Below, one piece after another: positions 26,075 through 34,728 of a DNA stretch of 58,663 bases. Where the stretch lies: the NCBI GenBank assembly GCA_017397655.1, contig JAFQIG010000067.1:1-58663 (forward strand), in the 5' to 3' direction. This DNA is from Clostridia bacterium (GTDB taxonomy: Bacteria > Bacillota > Clostridia > Oscillospirales > Acutalibacteraceae). The notes beneath the pieces were generated by a model. That model had not been told where the DNA came from. It was given only the letters and a program-made list of their open reading frames with translations, and searched no databases. Numbering within the stretch: position 1 is the first letter of the stretch; every line of letters starts with the position of its first letter. The translations under genes and the position numbers were made by a program.

Positions 26075-26118
26075 AGTCAAAAAATCCCTTGAATTCAATC
26101 AAGAATCCAAGGGATTTT
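26075..26118 (-). terminator. Terminator at the end of the iscS-cysK operon
   Basis: On the minus strand AAAATCCCTTG (26108-26118) pairs with CAAGGGATTTT (26081-26091), then TTGACTTTTT. It begins one base after the cysK stop. A second hairpin (TTTGATT/AATCAAA, about 26046-26063) lies beyond it. Confidence 0.8.
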
Positions 26119-26119
26119 A

Positions 26120-27046
26120 TTATTCAAATAACGGGGTTGTAAAATATCTTTCTGCCGTATCGGGAAGAACGGTTACGACAGTTTTGCCCTTGCCGAGCTT
26201 CTTTGCAAGCTTCATTGCTGCCGCAACATTGGTACCGCTTGAAATACCGCACATAAGGCCTTCCTTAATGGCAAGATCCTTTGCCGTCTGAATGGCTTCT
26301 TCATCCGTGATTATGCAGACATCCTCAAAAATTTCCGTATTGAGTATTTTCGGGATAAGTCCGTCACCGATGCCCATCTGAAGATGAGTGCCTATCGTAC
26401 CGCCTGCAAGAATAGCCGCATTCTCAGGCTCAACTGCCCAGATAACTATATCGGGATTCTGCGCCTTTAACACTTCGCCGATCCCCGTAATCGTACCGCC
26501 CGTACCGATTCCCGAACAAAAGCCGTGTATCGGACGTGCCGCCTGTTCCATTATTTCAAGCGCCGTATGATGGCGGTGAACCGTCGGATTTGCCGCATTT
26601 TCAAACTGCTGAGGAATAAAAACTCTGCTGTCCTCTTTTGCCATTTCGTAAGCAAGGTTTACGCATTCTTCGATACAGTCACCGATGTTTCCCGCATCGT
26701 GAACCAGACGAACCGTTGCGCCGTAATGCTCGACAAGCATTCTTCTCTCTTCACTTACGGAATCAGGCATAATTATAACCGTTTTATAACCTCTGACTGC
26801 TCCCACAAGCGCAAGACCTATACCCTGATTGCCGCTGGTCGGTTCAACTATTATCGTATCCTTTTTTATAAGACCTTTCTTTTCGGCATCAAGAATCATA
26901 TTGTACGCCGTTCTTGTCTTTATGGAACCGCCGACATTGAGTCCCTCGTACTTTACGAGTATCTCTGCGCTGTCGGGATCCTGCATTCTTGTCAGACGAA
27001 TAAGCGGCGTATGGCCTATTGCTTCGAGAACATTATTATAAACCAA
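26120..27046 (-). CDS. cysK: Cysteine synthase (O-acetylserine sulfhydrylase)
   Basis: A PLP enzyme making cysteine from O-acetylserine and sulfide. In 308 residues the PLP lysine is K43 in VGGSIKTRTA, the substrate loop is TSGNQG (70-75), and the phosphate-binding GTGGT is at 181-185. Compared with the textbook SVKDR and TSGNTG motifs, this protein has SIKTR and an extra Gln in place of Thr, which may tune the substrate. The start is TTG at 27046, the only start that gives the usual YNNVLEAIGHTP N-terminus. It is the last gene of a seven-gene operon beginning with cysteine desulfurase, so cysteine supply and use are co-transcribed. Confidence 0.9.
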   Translation of the reverse strand: MVYNNVLEAIGHTPLIRLTRMQDPDSAEILVKYEGLNVGGSIKTRTAYNMILDAEKKGLIKKDTIIVEPTSGNQGIGLALVGAVRGYKTVIIMPDSVSEERRMLVEHYGATVRLVHDAGNIGDCIEECVNLAYEMAKEDSRVFIPQQFENAANPTVHRHHTALEIMEQAARPIHGFCSGIGTGGTITGIGEVLKAQNPDIVIWAVEPENAAILAGGTIGTHLQMGIGDGLIPKILNTEIFEDVCIITDEEAIQTAKDLAIKEGLMCGISSGTNVAAAMKLAKKLGKGKTVVTVLPDTAERYFTTPLFE

Positions 27047-27116
27047 GTATATCAGACCTTTCTTGTTTCCGAGTTGCCGTTACTACATTATATTACCTGT
27101 AACGCAAAACGGACAA

Positions 27117-29585
27117 TCAACCTACCGTAAAGGTAAAGCAGTGTGACTTCAAGCCTTTTGAAATAATCTTTCCTGCCTTTGTTTTTGTGGCGTTTCCGAT
27201 CATTGTTCGGAAATCGTCACCCGACATCGTCTTGTCGCCGACGCGGATTTTAACGACGTATCCGAAATCGCCTCTTGCTCCATCGTGCTCCAGAATTTCA
27301 ATCCATTCATACGATGCGCCGCTGAGCGTTATCTGATTGCTGCTGTCTTTACCTTTATTATAGTAATCGACTATTCTTTTAAACTCTGCTGCCGTTATCT
27401 TGCATTCGTCAACGACAACCGTTTCGGGGCTTTCGATTCCTCTTGCAAGTGTCGGATAATTGCTTCCGCCCCATGTATCCTTTGCGCTTGCGGTTTTACC
27501 CGCACTGCTTGAATAGAACGGAGTGAAAGCAGTCTTTCCGCTTGAAGTATAGCAAAGATACTCACCGTAAACAGCATCTACCGCTTCCTTGACATAGGAT
27601 GAAATATTGTTGTCATTATCATAATATGCCATATCGCCGTTTATGCTGTAATTCTTGTCCTTGAGGAATGTGTATGCTGCAACTGCCTGAGCCTTCAAAG
27701 CCTCTTTTGTTGATGCGGTACCTCTTCCGATTTCCTGCTGAACAACACGATACATAAAGTCTTTTGTTTCGACAGACTTTGAATATCTCTTGACCGTCAG
27801 AGGAGGTGTTTCTCTGCGGATTGTTGTTCCCGTATAATAATGACTTAAAATTTTGTCGTATTTCCAATTGAATCTGCCCTGAGAGTCACCGTAAGTTCTG
27901 GCACCAAGCTGACTCATACCTACACCGTGTCCGTAGCCGTATGTTGTAAAAGTGAAAACACCTTTTACCGCTGTTTCACTGTTCTTTTCTGTTTCGCTTT
28001 TTGTTGTGGTTTCTTTTACCGTTGTGGTCGCCGCAGTTGTTTCCGCCGTAGAAGGCTCTGTTGTAGTTATTTCTGTAGTCGTTTCTGCTGTAGTGGGTTC
28101 TGTAGTTGTAGCTTCCGTAGTTGTTTCTGCCGTTGTAGTTTCCGTAACCGGCACTGTTGTTGCAGCCTGTGTAGTTGTTTCTTCCTGTTTTGTTGTTGTC
28201 TCTTTTTCAGGTGCTGTGGTATACACCGGCTCCGCTTTTGTGGGAGCCGGTATTTCGTGATAACTGTCGTTATTTGAACCGGAGAAAAGGTTTGCATACT
28301 GTGCACTGACAGTAACTTCCGTTGAGGATTCTTCGGTTGCTTCTTCTGTTGTAATATCAACAAAAGTAAATTCATTAAGTGTTGTCTGTGCCTCAGTCGT
28401 CTCGACTGTTTCTTCGCTCAAATCAAACAAGGCTGCAACCTCATCCTTGAAGAAAAGTCCTATTAAGAGGCTGATAATAAGCGCAATAACTACGCAGATT
28501 GTAATCTTTAAAGCAACGCTCTTTTTCTGTTTTGCAACTGCTTCGCTTGAAATGTCCGTATACTCGTACAGCTTAACAGGAATCATCTCTGTATCGACAT
28601 CGGGAACGAGAGTTCCGTCAGCATATGACAAAACCATAGAGTACATCTCGTCCGTCGCTGCATGAACAAGATCGTTTGCGGATTCGCCGGGGAAACCGAC
28701 AATCTTTCTGACGAGTGCACGTTCCTTATCGGCAAGCGCAACAAATATAAACAGCTCGTCCGAGTCTGTTTCGGAAGCATAGATATTGGAAACAACGGCA
28801 CCGAGCTCTGTACCTATCTCGGAACGTGAATTTTCCGCCAATCTGACTATACGCTCCTGAACAGAAGCATCACCGTCATTGATGTCATCTGCATCCGTGA
28901 AGATAAACGAATCACCGTAGTGAGGATGATTGCGGACACCGTTCTGGATAAAAACGCTGGTCTGTGTTGTTGCTATTGCAACGGACAGATCCTTTTCGCT
29001 GAGAGTTGTTGCAGTATGAACAAAACGCTCGTCATTGTCGGGTATTGTGCGTTTTTGAGGTGCAACAGCCTTGACCGCAGCGTTTACTGCAGTTTTTGTT
29101 TCATCTGCAAAATACTGTCTGACGCCGTCATACAGCATTTTTGCAGTAATTTTTTCATCAAGCGGAAGATAGCACAGCGTCTGCTTGCCGCTTTTAACAG
29201 CGAAGCCCGAGTAAAGTCCGTCCGACGACATAAATACCGTTGCATCCTTCGGCATAAGAGCATGAGCCTTGAGTGAAGGGTCGGTTGCCTTGACATTATT
29301 TTTGATCTGAGAAACAATTGCAGAGCAAATCTCGCTCTTGATGCCAAGAGCCTTTAAAAGCGTCCATTTCTGTTCAAGAAAGCTTTCTTTGTCTGCAACT
29401 GCAACAATAACTCTCGATCTTGAAAACGCCTTTGACATTTCGCCGAAAAACGCTCTGGGATTGTCATAGACTTTAAATTTTTCTGTCTGAGAACCTATCT
29501 CGCTGAATGCTTCGTGTATCATCTGCTGTGGCAAGACCGGCGCAGTCGCCTTGTCTTTTACTATAGCAAATAATTCAACTTTCAA
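27117..29585 (-). CDS. CinA-like pseudoenzyme / transmembrane / SpoIID-domain fusion protein
   Basis: An 822-residue single-pass protein. Residues about 5-160 align by eye with the CinA MoCF domain: AFSRSRVIVAV, and ALMPKDATVF...G...GFAV...LP in the same spacing as CinA 119-151. Residues 195-325 align with the CinA C-terminal domain (ELFIFVALADKERALVR). Both active sites are missing. A membrane helix (356-379) and a Thr/Glu-rich linker (390-540) lead to an extracellular SpoIID domain (541-815) with GYGHGVGMSQLGA, the putative catalytic E618 in VVQQEIG, and KAQAVAAYTF. The GHGVGMSQ segment precedes the catalytic segment. The start is TTG after GGGAGGT. A wall-remodelling role is inferred. Confidence 0.7.
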   Translation of the reverse strand: MKVELFAIVKDKATAPVLPQQMIHEAFSEIGSQTEKFKVYDNPRAFFGEMSKAFSRSRVIVAVADKESFLEQKWTLLKALGIKSEICSAIVSQIKNNVKATDPSLKAHALMPKDATVFMSSDGLYSGFAVKSGKQTLCYLPLDEKITAKMLYDGVRQYFADETKTAVNAAVKAVAPQKRTIPDNDERFVHTATTLSEKDLSVAIATTQTSVFIQNGVRNHPHYGDSFIFTDADDINDGDASVQERIVRLAENSRSEIGTELGAVVSNIYASETDSDELFIFVALADKERALVRKIVGFPGESANDLVHAATDEMYSMVLSYADGTLVPDVDTEMIPVKLYEYTDISSEAVAKQKKSVALKITICVVIALIISLLIGLFFKDEVAALFDLSEETVETTEAQTTLNEFTFVDITTEEATEESSTEVTVSAQYANLFSGSNNDSYHEIPAPTKAEPVYTTAPEKETTTKQEETTTQAATTVPVTETTTAETTTEATTTEPTTAETTTEITTTEPSTAETTAATTTVKETTTKSETEKNSETAVKGVFTFTTYGYGHGVGMSQLGARTYGDSQGRFNWKYDKILSHYYTGTTIRRETPPLTVKRYSKSVETKDFMYRVVQQEIGRGTASTKEALKAQAVAAYTFLKDKNYSINGDMAYYDNDNNISSYVKEAVDAVYGEYLCYTSSGKTAFTPFYSSSAGKTASAKDTWGGSNYPTLARGIESPETVVVDECKITAAEFKRIVDYYNKGKDSSNQITLSGASYEWIEILEHDGARGDFGYVVKIRVGDKTMSGDDFRTMIGNATKTKAGKIISKGLKSHCFTFTVG

Positions 29586-29604
29586 AATATGTACCTCCCA
29601 TATC

Positions 29605-29633
29605 CTTTTGCATCTCTTTCATTTATGCAAAAG
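29605..29633 (-). other. Intergenic hairpin between second sortase and SpoIID fusion gene
   Basis: CTTTTGCAT (29605-29613) and ATGCAAAAG (29625-29633) form a 9-bp stem with an 11-nt loop and no T tract. It may be a processing or stability element within the operon mRNA. Confidence 0.4.
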
Positions 29634-29658
29634 AAGCTTCGGTATGCGCCCATAAGAA

Positions 29659-31233
29659 TTACTGATTCGGAACCCACTTTTCCGCATCCTTATAGGGATT
29701 TGCAATACCTTTTACCGAATAATACTTGTCGGGGTATCTCGGATTTGAATTTGCGGTAGCTCTTGTTACGTCAACATCCGTTGATTCGCCCTCTCTGACG
29801 AGACGTCCGACAACAACCAATCTTGCCGTACCGAAATCATAACAGCAAGTAGAAAGCGTCAGAAGCTTGTCCGTCGGAAGAATGTCAACACCTGTTGAAT
29901 AGAACTTGCGCTGATCGAGCTGTTCAATATATTCTGCACACTCAGCCTCATCCTTGAGCTGTGTGAAAATATAGTGGAAGTAGTATCCCGACGGATCGTA
30001 AGCACCGTCTGCAAGAAATACCGCATAAATCTTGAATGTATGCTCTGCATACATTGTTTCAAGCTTGATTATCGGAGCTTTCTTGAATCCGTCGATCGTT
30101 CTGTAGTTTTCAAGCTCGCCGAACACCAGATCGTCGTATTCCATATTGTGACCGAAGATGCTTGTGTTATAGTCGAGACTCGCATAAGTATTCTTGTAGT
30201 TTACAAACGGACAACCGTACTTTGTCTTTTCACCGAAGAAGTTTCTTGTAAGATACTTGTCATTGTCCTTACCCTGAACTACCGGCATAGCCATATTTGT
30301 TCCGGGAATTGACAGATAACCGTAAAAATCATTGTTTGCAGCATAGAACTGTGCAAGGTTATAGCTTGCACCCTCGGGAAGCTGTGTATCGCCGAGTGAA
30401 TTCTGATCAATGGGATTGTCAAGAAGCTCATCAATCTTTGAATTCCTCTGAGTCTCGATATACGGCTGGATGAGATAGATGTTGCCGATTATTCCGAGAC
30501 AAACGATGATTACCGCTGTCGAAACAAGGAACAGAACTTTTCTGAAAATTTCAAAAACGCTGTCATCCTTTGTCGGAAGAAAACGTGACTTCTTCACTTT
30601 CTTTTTAGCCGGCTTTTTCTGTGCATTTGCCGCAGGCTTTTTCTGCTGTACAGCAGGCTTTTGTGCAGACTTCGGCTTTTTCTGCGTCTGTGTCGCGGAA
30701 GCAGTCTTTATTGCTTCGCCGAGACCGTTGTCACCGCTGTCATCAATCTTATCAAGAGAAAGCGTGAAGTTACCCTCCTGCTGAATCTCCTGCGGTCTGA
30801 TGCCTTCTTCTGCATCTATCGCTTCCTTGACCGCCTCGGAAAACAGCTTTCTGGGCTCGTCCTCAACAGAGTTGTCGGAATAAGAGAAAATATCCTCTAC
30901 CTCTTCCTCTGCATTGTCAACAGCTTTTACGGAAGCTTCACTTTCTTCCTTTACTTCGGTATCAACAAGCTCCGGCTGTATCTCCTCATCGGGATCGATG
31001 TTTGTCAGGCTTTCAAGCAAAGAATCAAAGTCTGCCGTAAGATTGTCAAACGATTCTCCGTAAAGCTTGTTAAGGAAATCATCCGGACTTTCGCCGTCAA
31101 AACCGCCATCTGAAATACTGTCGAGGAACTCGTTAACTTCCCTGCTTATGCTTTCATCCGATTCAACCGTTTCCGGTGCATCATTAAGCACTTCATCCTG
31201 CTGTGTGTTTGTTAATTTTTCTTCGTTGCTCAA
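29659..31233 (-). CDS. Class B sortase with long acidic cytoplasmic N-terminus
   Basis: A membrane transpeptidase of the SrtB class. In 524 residues the catalytic set is H362 (IFGHNM), C463 (LTLSTCCYD) and R471 (GTARLVVVG). A single membrane helix lies at about 233-255. Unusually, about 230 residues precede it: a very acidic stretch (1-150), then a Lys/Pro/Ala-rich stretch (185-216). Ordinary SrtB proteins have only a short tail there. The start is TTG at 31233 after AGGAGG. It lies 12 nt after another class B sortase gene. No sorting signal is visible in proteins of this window, so substrates are elsewhere. Confidence 0.88.
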   Translation of the reverse strand: MSNEEKLTNTQQDEVLNDAPETVESDESISREVNEFLDSISDGGFDGESPDDFLNKLYGESFDNLTADFDSLLESLTNIDPDEEIQPELVDTEVKEESEASVKAVDNAEEEVEDIFSYSDNSVEDEPRKLFSEAVKEAIDAEEGIRPQEIQQEGNFTLSLDKIDDSGDNGLGEAIKTASATQTQKKPKSAQKPAVQQKKPAANAQKKPAKKKVKKSRFLPTKDDSVFEIFRKVLFLVSTAVIIVCLGIIGNIYLIQPYIETQRNSKIDELLDNPIDQNSLGDTQLPEGASYNLAQFYAANNDFYGYLSIPGTNMAMPVVQGKDNDKYLTRNFFGEKTKYGCPFVNYKNTYASLDYNTSIFGHNMEYDDLVFGELENYRTIDGFKKAPIIKLETMYAEHTFKIYAVFLADGAYDPSGYYFHYIFTQLKDEAECAEYIEQLDQRKFYSTGVDILPTDKLLTLSTCCYDFGTARLVVVGRLVREGESTDVDVTRATANSNPRYPDKYYSVKGIANPYKDAEKWVPNQ

Positions 31234-31245
31234 CTTTTATTCCTC

Positions 31246-32247
31246 CTAACCCTGCGGTTTCCATTGAACGCTGTTAATATAGGGATTTGACTGACCTACG
31301 GCATCGTACCACGCCTGCGGTCTGCGATAATCGGGATTGTCCGTTACCAAGGACGGATTGATCTCTTCGCTTTCACCATCACGAAGCATTCTTGCTACAA
31401 GCACAAGTCTTGCCGTGATTCGTTTGCCGTTTACATGATAGTTATACGAACAGGTGGATAATGTCAGAATCTTATCTGTCGGTGCTACATCAACGCCCGT
31501 GTGATACATCACACGCTCATCGACCTGTTCCAGATATCCGACCATATCCGCTTCACTCATATTCGGATATATGTAATCAAAAACATAACCGTTATCATCG
31601 GAAGCGTTAGTTGTCGTAGCAAATATACCGAAAACCTTCCACTTGTAATTGTTATACAGCGTACTGTATTCAATTATCGGATATTTTTTAAAGAATTCGG
31701 GATCCTCATACTTTTCGATATCAAGAAATACCTGCTGTCCGTCCTCTGTTGTGTGCCCGTAAAGGATGGTGTTTGTTGAAGGAGTATACTTGTTACAGCG
31801 GAAATCAAGAAAGACGTTGCCGTACTTTGTAAACTCGCCGTAAAAATCATTCTTAAGATAACGGTATTCGCCTGTTTTTCCGTTATCGTCATCATTCTGA
31901 ACAACTACGGTATCTATTGATGTTCCGGGAATTTTTATCCATCCGATGGTGTCGTTGTTTGCGGCATAAAGAGGCTTGAACCATTCCTTCATATCCTGAA
32001 GATACTGTGTTCCTCCGTCACGCACAACAACAGTACCGATGACGCTCTGTCCGTTCACGCCCTGCTTCAGCGTTTTATCGGATTCAACCGGTTCAACAAC
32101 CTCTGCAGGTACTTTTGAGAATACAACGATATTCCTTATCGTAACACCGATTCCTGCAACAAATACCAGAAGGAAGATCGCCGAAAGAATGAGCATCGGC
32201 ATATTTAATGCACTTTTCTTTTTTGCACGCTTTGTGTTTCCTGCCAT
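31246..32247 (-). CDS. Class B sortase
   Basis: A 333-residue SrtB-type enzyme. It has a basic N-terminus, a membrane helix (about 16-42), an extracellular catalytic domain with H165 (ILYGHTTED), C266 (LTLSTCSYN) and R280 (TARLVLVAR), and a short C-terminal tail ending VQWKPQG. The neighbouring sortase ends in the related AEKWVPNQ, so the two arose by duplication. ATG 32247 follows GAAAGGA; an in-frame start at 32289 would overlap cinA and lacks a ribosome site. It follows cinA by 19 nt in the iscS operon. Confidence 0.88.
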   Translation of the reverse strand: MAGNTKRAKKKSALNMPMLILSAIFLLVFVAGIGVTIRNIVVFSKVPAEVVEPVESDKTLKQGVNGQSVIGTVVVRDGGTQYLQDMKEWFKPLYAANNDTIGWIKIPGTSIDTVVVQNDDDNGKTGEYRYLKNDFYGEFTKYGNVFLDFRCNKYTPSTNTILYGHTTEDGQQVFLDIEKYEDPEFFKKYPIIEYSTLYNNYKWKVFGIFATTTNASDDNGYVFDYIYPNMSEADMVGYLEQVDERVMYHTGVDVAPTDKILTLSTCSYNYHVNGKRITARLVLVARMLRDGESEEINPSLVTDNPDYRRPQAWYDAVGQSNPYINSVQWKPQG

Positions 32248-32266
32248 CGCTTTTCCTTTCAGAGTA

Positions 32267-33502
32267 TTAATACTTTTTTGCACTGTCAAGCGCTGTTTTC
32301 AGCGCCTTCGACGCTGTGACATATCTGTTATATTCACGGTCATTTCTGCCCGTTTTAAACTCAATCGCACGCACCGAATCTTTATCGGCAATTCCGATAA
32401 AGGCAAGTCCTGCGGGTTTTGTGTCCGTACCGTCGGGTCCTGCAATTCCCGTAACGGAAACAGCAATATCGGCTCCGCTAACTTCCCTGACTCCGATTGC
32501 CATCTCACGTGCAGTCTGTTCACTTACGGCTCCGTATTCGGCAAGAGTCTCTTCCTTTACATTGAGAAGCTTTGATTTTATCTCGTTTGAATACGAAACT
32601 ATCGAGCAATCAAAAACTTCGGATGCACCGGGTACTTCGGTCAGTCTTTTGGAAATAAAACCTGCCGTACAGCTTTCGGCAAAAGCTACATGAAGATGCT
32701 TTGCTCTAAGCTCGTTTACAAGTGCTTGCTGAATGCTGTCAACATCCGTTCCGTATATATAATCTCCGAGACGCTTATTGATCTCTTCCAATACAGGCAG
32801 AATCATTTTTTCGGCATCGTCTTCCGTTTCTGCAAAAGCGGTAACTCGCAATAACGCTTCTCCGTCCTTTGCATAGGGCGCAACCGTCGGATTGTCATTT
32901 TCCAGAAGATCGGAAACCTTTTCCGCCATTGCACTTTCGCCGATACCGTATGTGCGTACCGTATGAGAAATAATCGCACCACGGTTTTTCTTTTTTAAAA
33001 AAGGTACTACGGCACTTTGAAACATTGCCGTCATTTCCCTTGGCGGTCCGGGCAAAAGAATTGCACATTTGCCGTCTTTTTCCATAGCAATTCCGGGAGC
33101 AGTTCCGTTATCGTTATGAAAGACCGTTCCGCCGACCGGTACCAATGCCTGCTTTGCGTTTGACTGCGGCATCGGAATATTTTTAGCTTTAAAAAAAGCG
33201 GAAATATCTGCTAAAATGTTCTGATCGGTTTCAAGCGAAAAACCCATAACGGAGCAACAAACCTCTTTGGTTATATCGTCGGCAGTAGGGCCGAGTCCAC
33301 CCGTGAGAATAACATAATCACTTCTCGAAAGTGCCGCCGTTATCTCCTCTGCCAGACGCACGGGATTATCGCCTACCGTGCTTCTGTGAAGAACGGATAT
33401 TCCGAGTGCGGCAAGCTCTCTCGACAGATACTGTGCGTTTGTATCAAGAATATCGCCTAAAAGAAGCTCTGTGCCGACAGAAATAATTTCGCAGGAAACC
33501 AT
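32267..33502 (-). CDS. cinA: CinA: competence/damage-inducible protein, NMN amidohydrolase
   Basis: A two-domain 411-residue CinA. The N-terminal MoCF domain has GTELLLGDILDTN and TGGLGPTADD and is expected to act on ADP-ribose or FAD-like pyrophosphates. The C-terminal domain has AFAESCTAGFI and SVTGIAGPDG, the nicotinamide-nucleotide deamidase site. Together they recycle pyridine nucleotides. The GAAAGGA site lies 11 nt before the ATG. In the same operon the SpoIID fusion protein carries what looks like a degenerate copy of this protein. Confidence 0.92.
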   Translation of the reverse strand: MVSCEIISVGTELLLGDILDTNAQYLSRELAALGISVLHRSTVGDNPVRLAEEITAALSRSDYVILTGGLGPTADDITKEVCCSVMGFSLETDQNILADISAFFKAKNIPMPQSNAKQALVPVGGTVFHNDNGTAPGIAMEKDGKCAILLPGPPREMTAMFQSAVVPFLKKKNRGAIISHTVRTYGIGESAMAEKVSDLLENDNPTVAPYAKDGEALLRVTAFAETEDDAEKMILPVLEEINKRLGDYIYGTDVDSIQQALVNELRAKHLHVAFAESCTAGFISKRLTEVPGASEVFDCSIVSYSNEIKSKLLNVKEETLAEYGAVSEQTAREMAIGVREVSGADIAVSVTGIAGPDGTDTKPAGLAFIGIADKDSVRAIEFKTGRNDREYNRYVTASKALKTALDSAKKY

Positions 33503-33521
33503 ATTAAAAATCGCTGTCCTT

Positions 33522-34691
33522 TCAGCCGTTTATCATAAGAGTACGAACAGAAGCAATCGCCTCATCAATAAGAGCATCGGAATCAAGAAGATTCTCTGCC
33601 TGCTCAACATAATAAGCTTTCGGTTTTGTTCTGGGATGCTTGGGCGTAAATACCGTACAGCAATCCTCAAACGGCAATACGGAAATATCAAAGGTATCTA
33701 TTTTTCTGGAAACCGTAATAACCTCGTTTTTATCCATACCTATAAGCGGTCTGAATACGGGCATCGATACAACGGAATCGGTACAAGCCAACGCATATAA
33801 GGTCTGACTTGCAACCTGACCTACGGACTCGCCCGTTATAAGAGCGCCGCAATCGTTATCGGCTGCGATTCTTTCGGAAATTCTCATCATATAGCGTCGC
33901 ATAAGAATCGTGAAAAGCTCTTCGGGACACTTGTCCTTGATTTCCTCCTGAATCCTTGTAAACGGTACAACGTGCAAACGGATTCTGCCGCTGTAGGCTG
34001 CAACCTTTTTAAGAAGATCGTAAACCTTTTTTTCCGCACGTTCACTCGTGTAGGGAGGTGATGCAAAATGGATCGCTTCAAGCTGAAGTCCTCTTTTTGC
34101 CATCATCCATGCGGCAACGGGACTGTCGATTCCGCCGGAAATAAGTATTGCCGCCTTGCCTGCAGAGCCTATCGGCATACCGCCTGCACCCTTTATCTGA
34201 TTACCGTGAATAAATGCGGAATTGTCCCTGACTTCTATATTGACAATAACATCGGGATTATGTACGTCAACCGAAAGATGCGGAAACGCCGAAAGGATAA
34301 CTCCACCCATTTCCATACAAATTTCAGGTGACGTCAACGGAAACTTCTTATCGGATCTTCTTGCATTAACCTTAAAGGTTTTTGCAGCCAGAAGCTCATC
34401 TTTAAGGTATTCGCCTGTCTGTTCACGGATAATGTCCATATCCTTTTCAACGGACAGAGCCTTTGAAAGTGCGACAAAGCCGAAAACCTTTGAGCAGATC
34501 TCGACAGCCTCGTCCATATCGATCTCTTCATCGGGAATTGCAGTTACGGTAGACTGAGCTATGTGAAACTGCCAATTACAAAGAGAGTTGAGACGGCGTC
34601 TTGTATTTTTAACAAGCATATCCTCAAAGGTTCGTCTGTTAAGACCCTTAAGTGCTATTTCTCCGTTTTTTAATAAAATTACTTCTTTCAT
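33522..34691 (-). CDS. thiI: tRNA 4-thiouridine synthetase ThiI
   Basis: It transfers sulfur from a cysteine desulfurase to U8 of tRNA and may feed thiamine thiazole synthesis. In 389 residues an N-terminal ferredoxin-like/THUMP region (about 50-165) is followed by the PP-loop ISGGIDSP (184-191) and the conserved FEDCCTVFTPKHP segment. There is no rhodanese domain, as in most Firmicutes. ATG 34691 begins the family-typical KEVILLKNGEIALKG. The only good ribosome site, AAGGAG, is 22 nt upstream and better placed for a 5-codon reading frame whose stop overlaps the thiI start. It is co-transcribed with the adjacent desulfurase. Confidence 0.92.
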   Translation of the reverse strand: MKEVILLKNGEIALKGLNRRTFEDMLVKNTRRRLNSLCNWQFHIAQSTVTAIPDEEIDMDEAVEICSKVFGFVALSKALSVEKDMDIIREQTGEYLKDELLAAKTFKVNARRSDKKFPLTSPEICMEMGGVILSAFPHLSVDVHNPDVIVNIEVRDNSAFIHGNQIKGAGGMPIGSAGKAAILISGGIDSPVAAWMMAKRGLQLEAIHFASPPYTSERAEKKVYDLLKKVAAYSGRIRLHVVPFTRIQEEIKDKCPEELFTILMRRYMMRISERIAADNDCGALITGESVGQVASQTLYALACTDSVVSMPVFRPLIGMDKNEVITVSRKIDTFDISVLPFEDCCTVFTPKHPRTKPKAYYVEQAENLLDSDALIDEAIASVRTLMING

Positions 34692-34705
34692 CTTTGACTC
34701 GGCAT
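34688..34705 (-). CDS. Possible 5-codon minicistron coupled to thiI
   Basis: ATGCCGAGTCAAAGATGA encodes MPSQR. It lies 7 nt after AAGGAG, and its TGA overlaps the thiI ATG. The AGTCGGC/GCCGA inverted repeat around its start can hide it. This could deliver ribosomes to thiI, which has no site of its own. It may be chance. Confidence 0.35.
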   Translation of the reverse strand: MPSQR

Positions 34706-34728
34706 AAGCCGACTCCTTATCTGATAAT

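Noticed and set aside
27927..28277. Cys/Phe-rich plus-strand frame of 116 codons
   Set aside because: It is the antisense of the Thr/Glu-rich linker of the SpoIID fusion. Low-complexity sequence keeps it open by chance.
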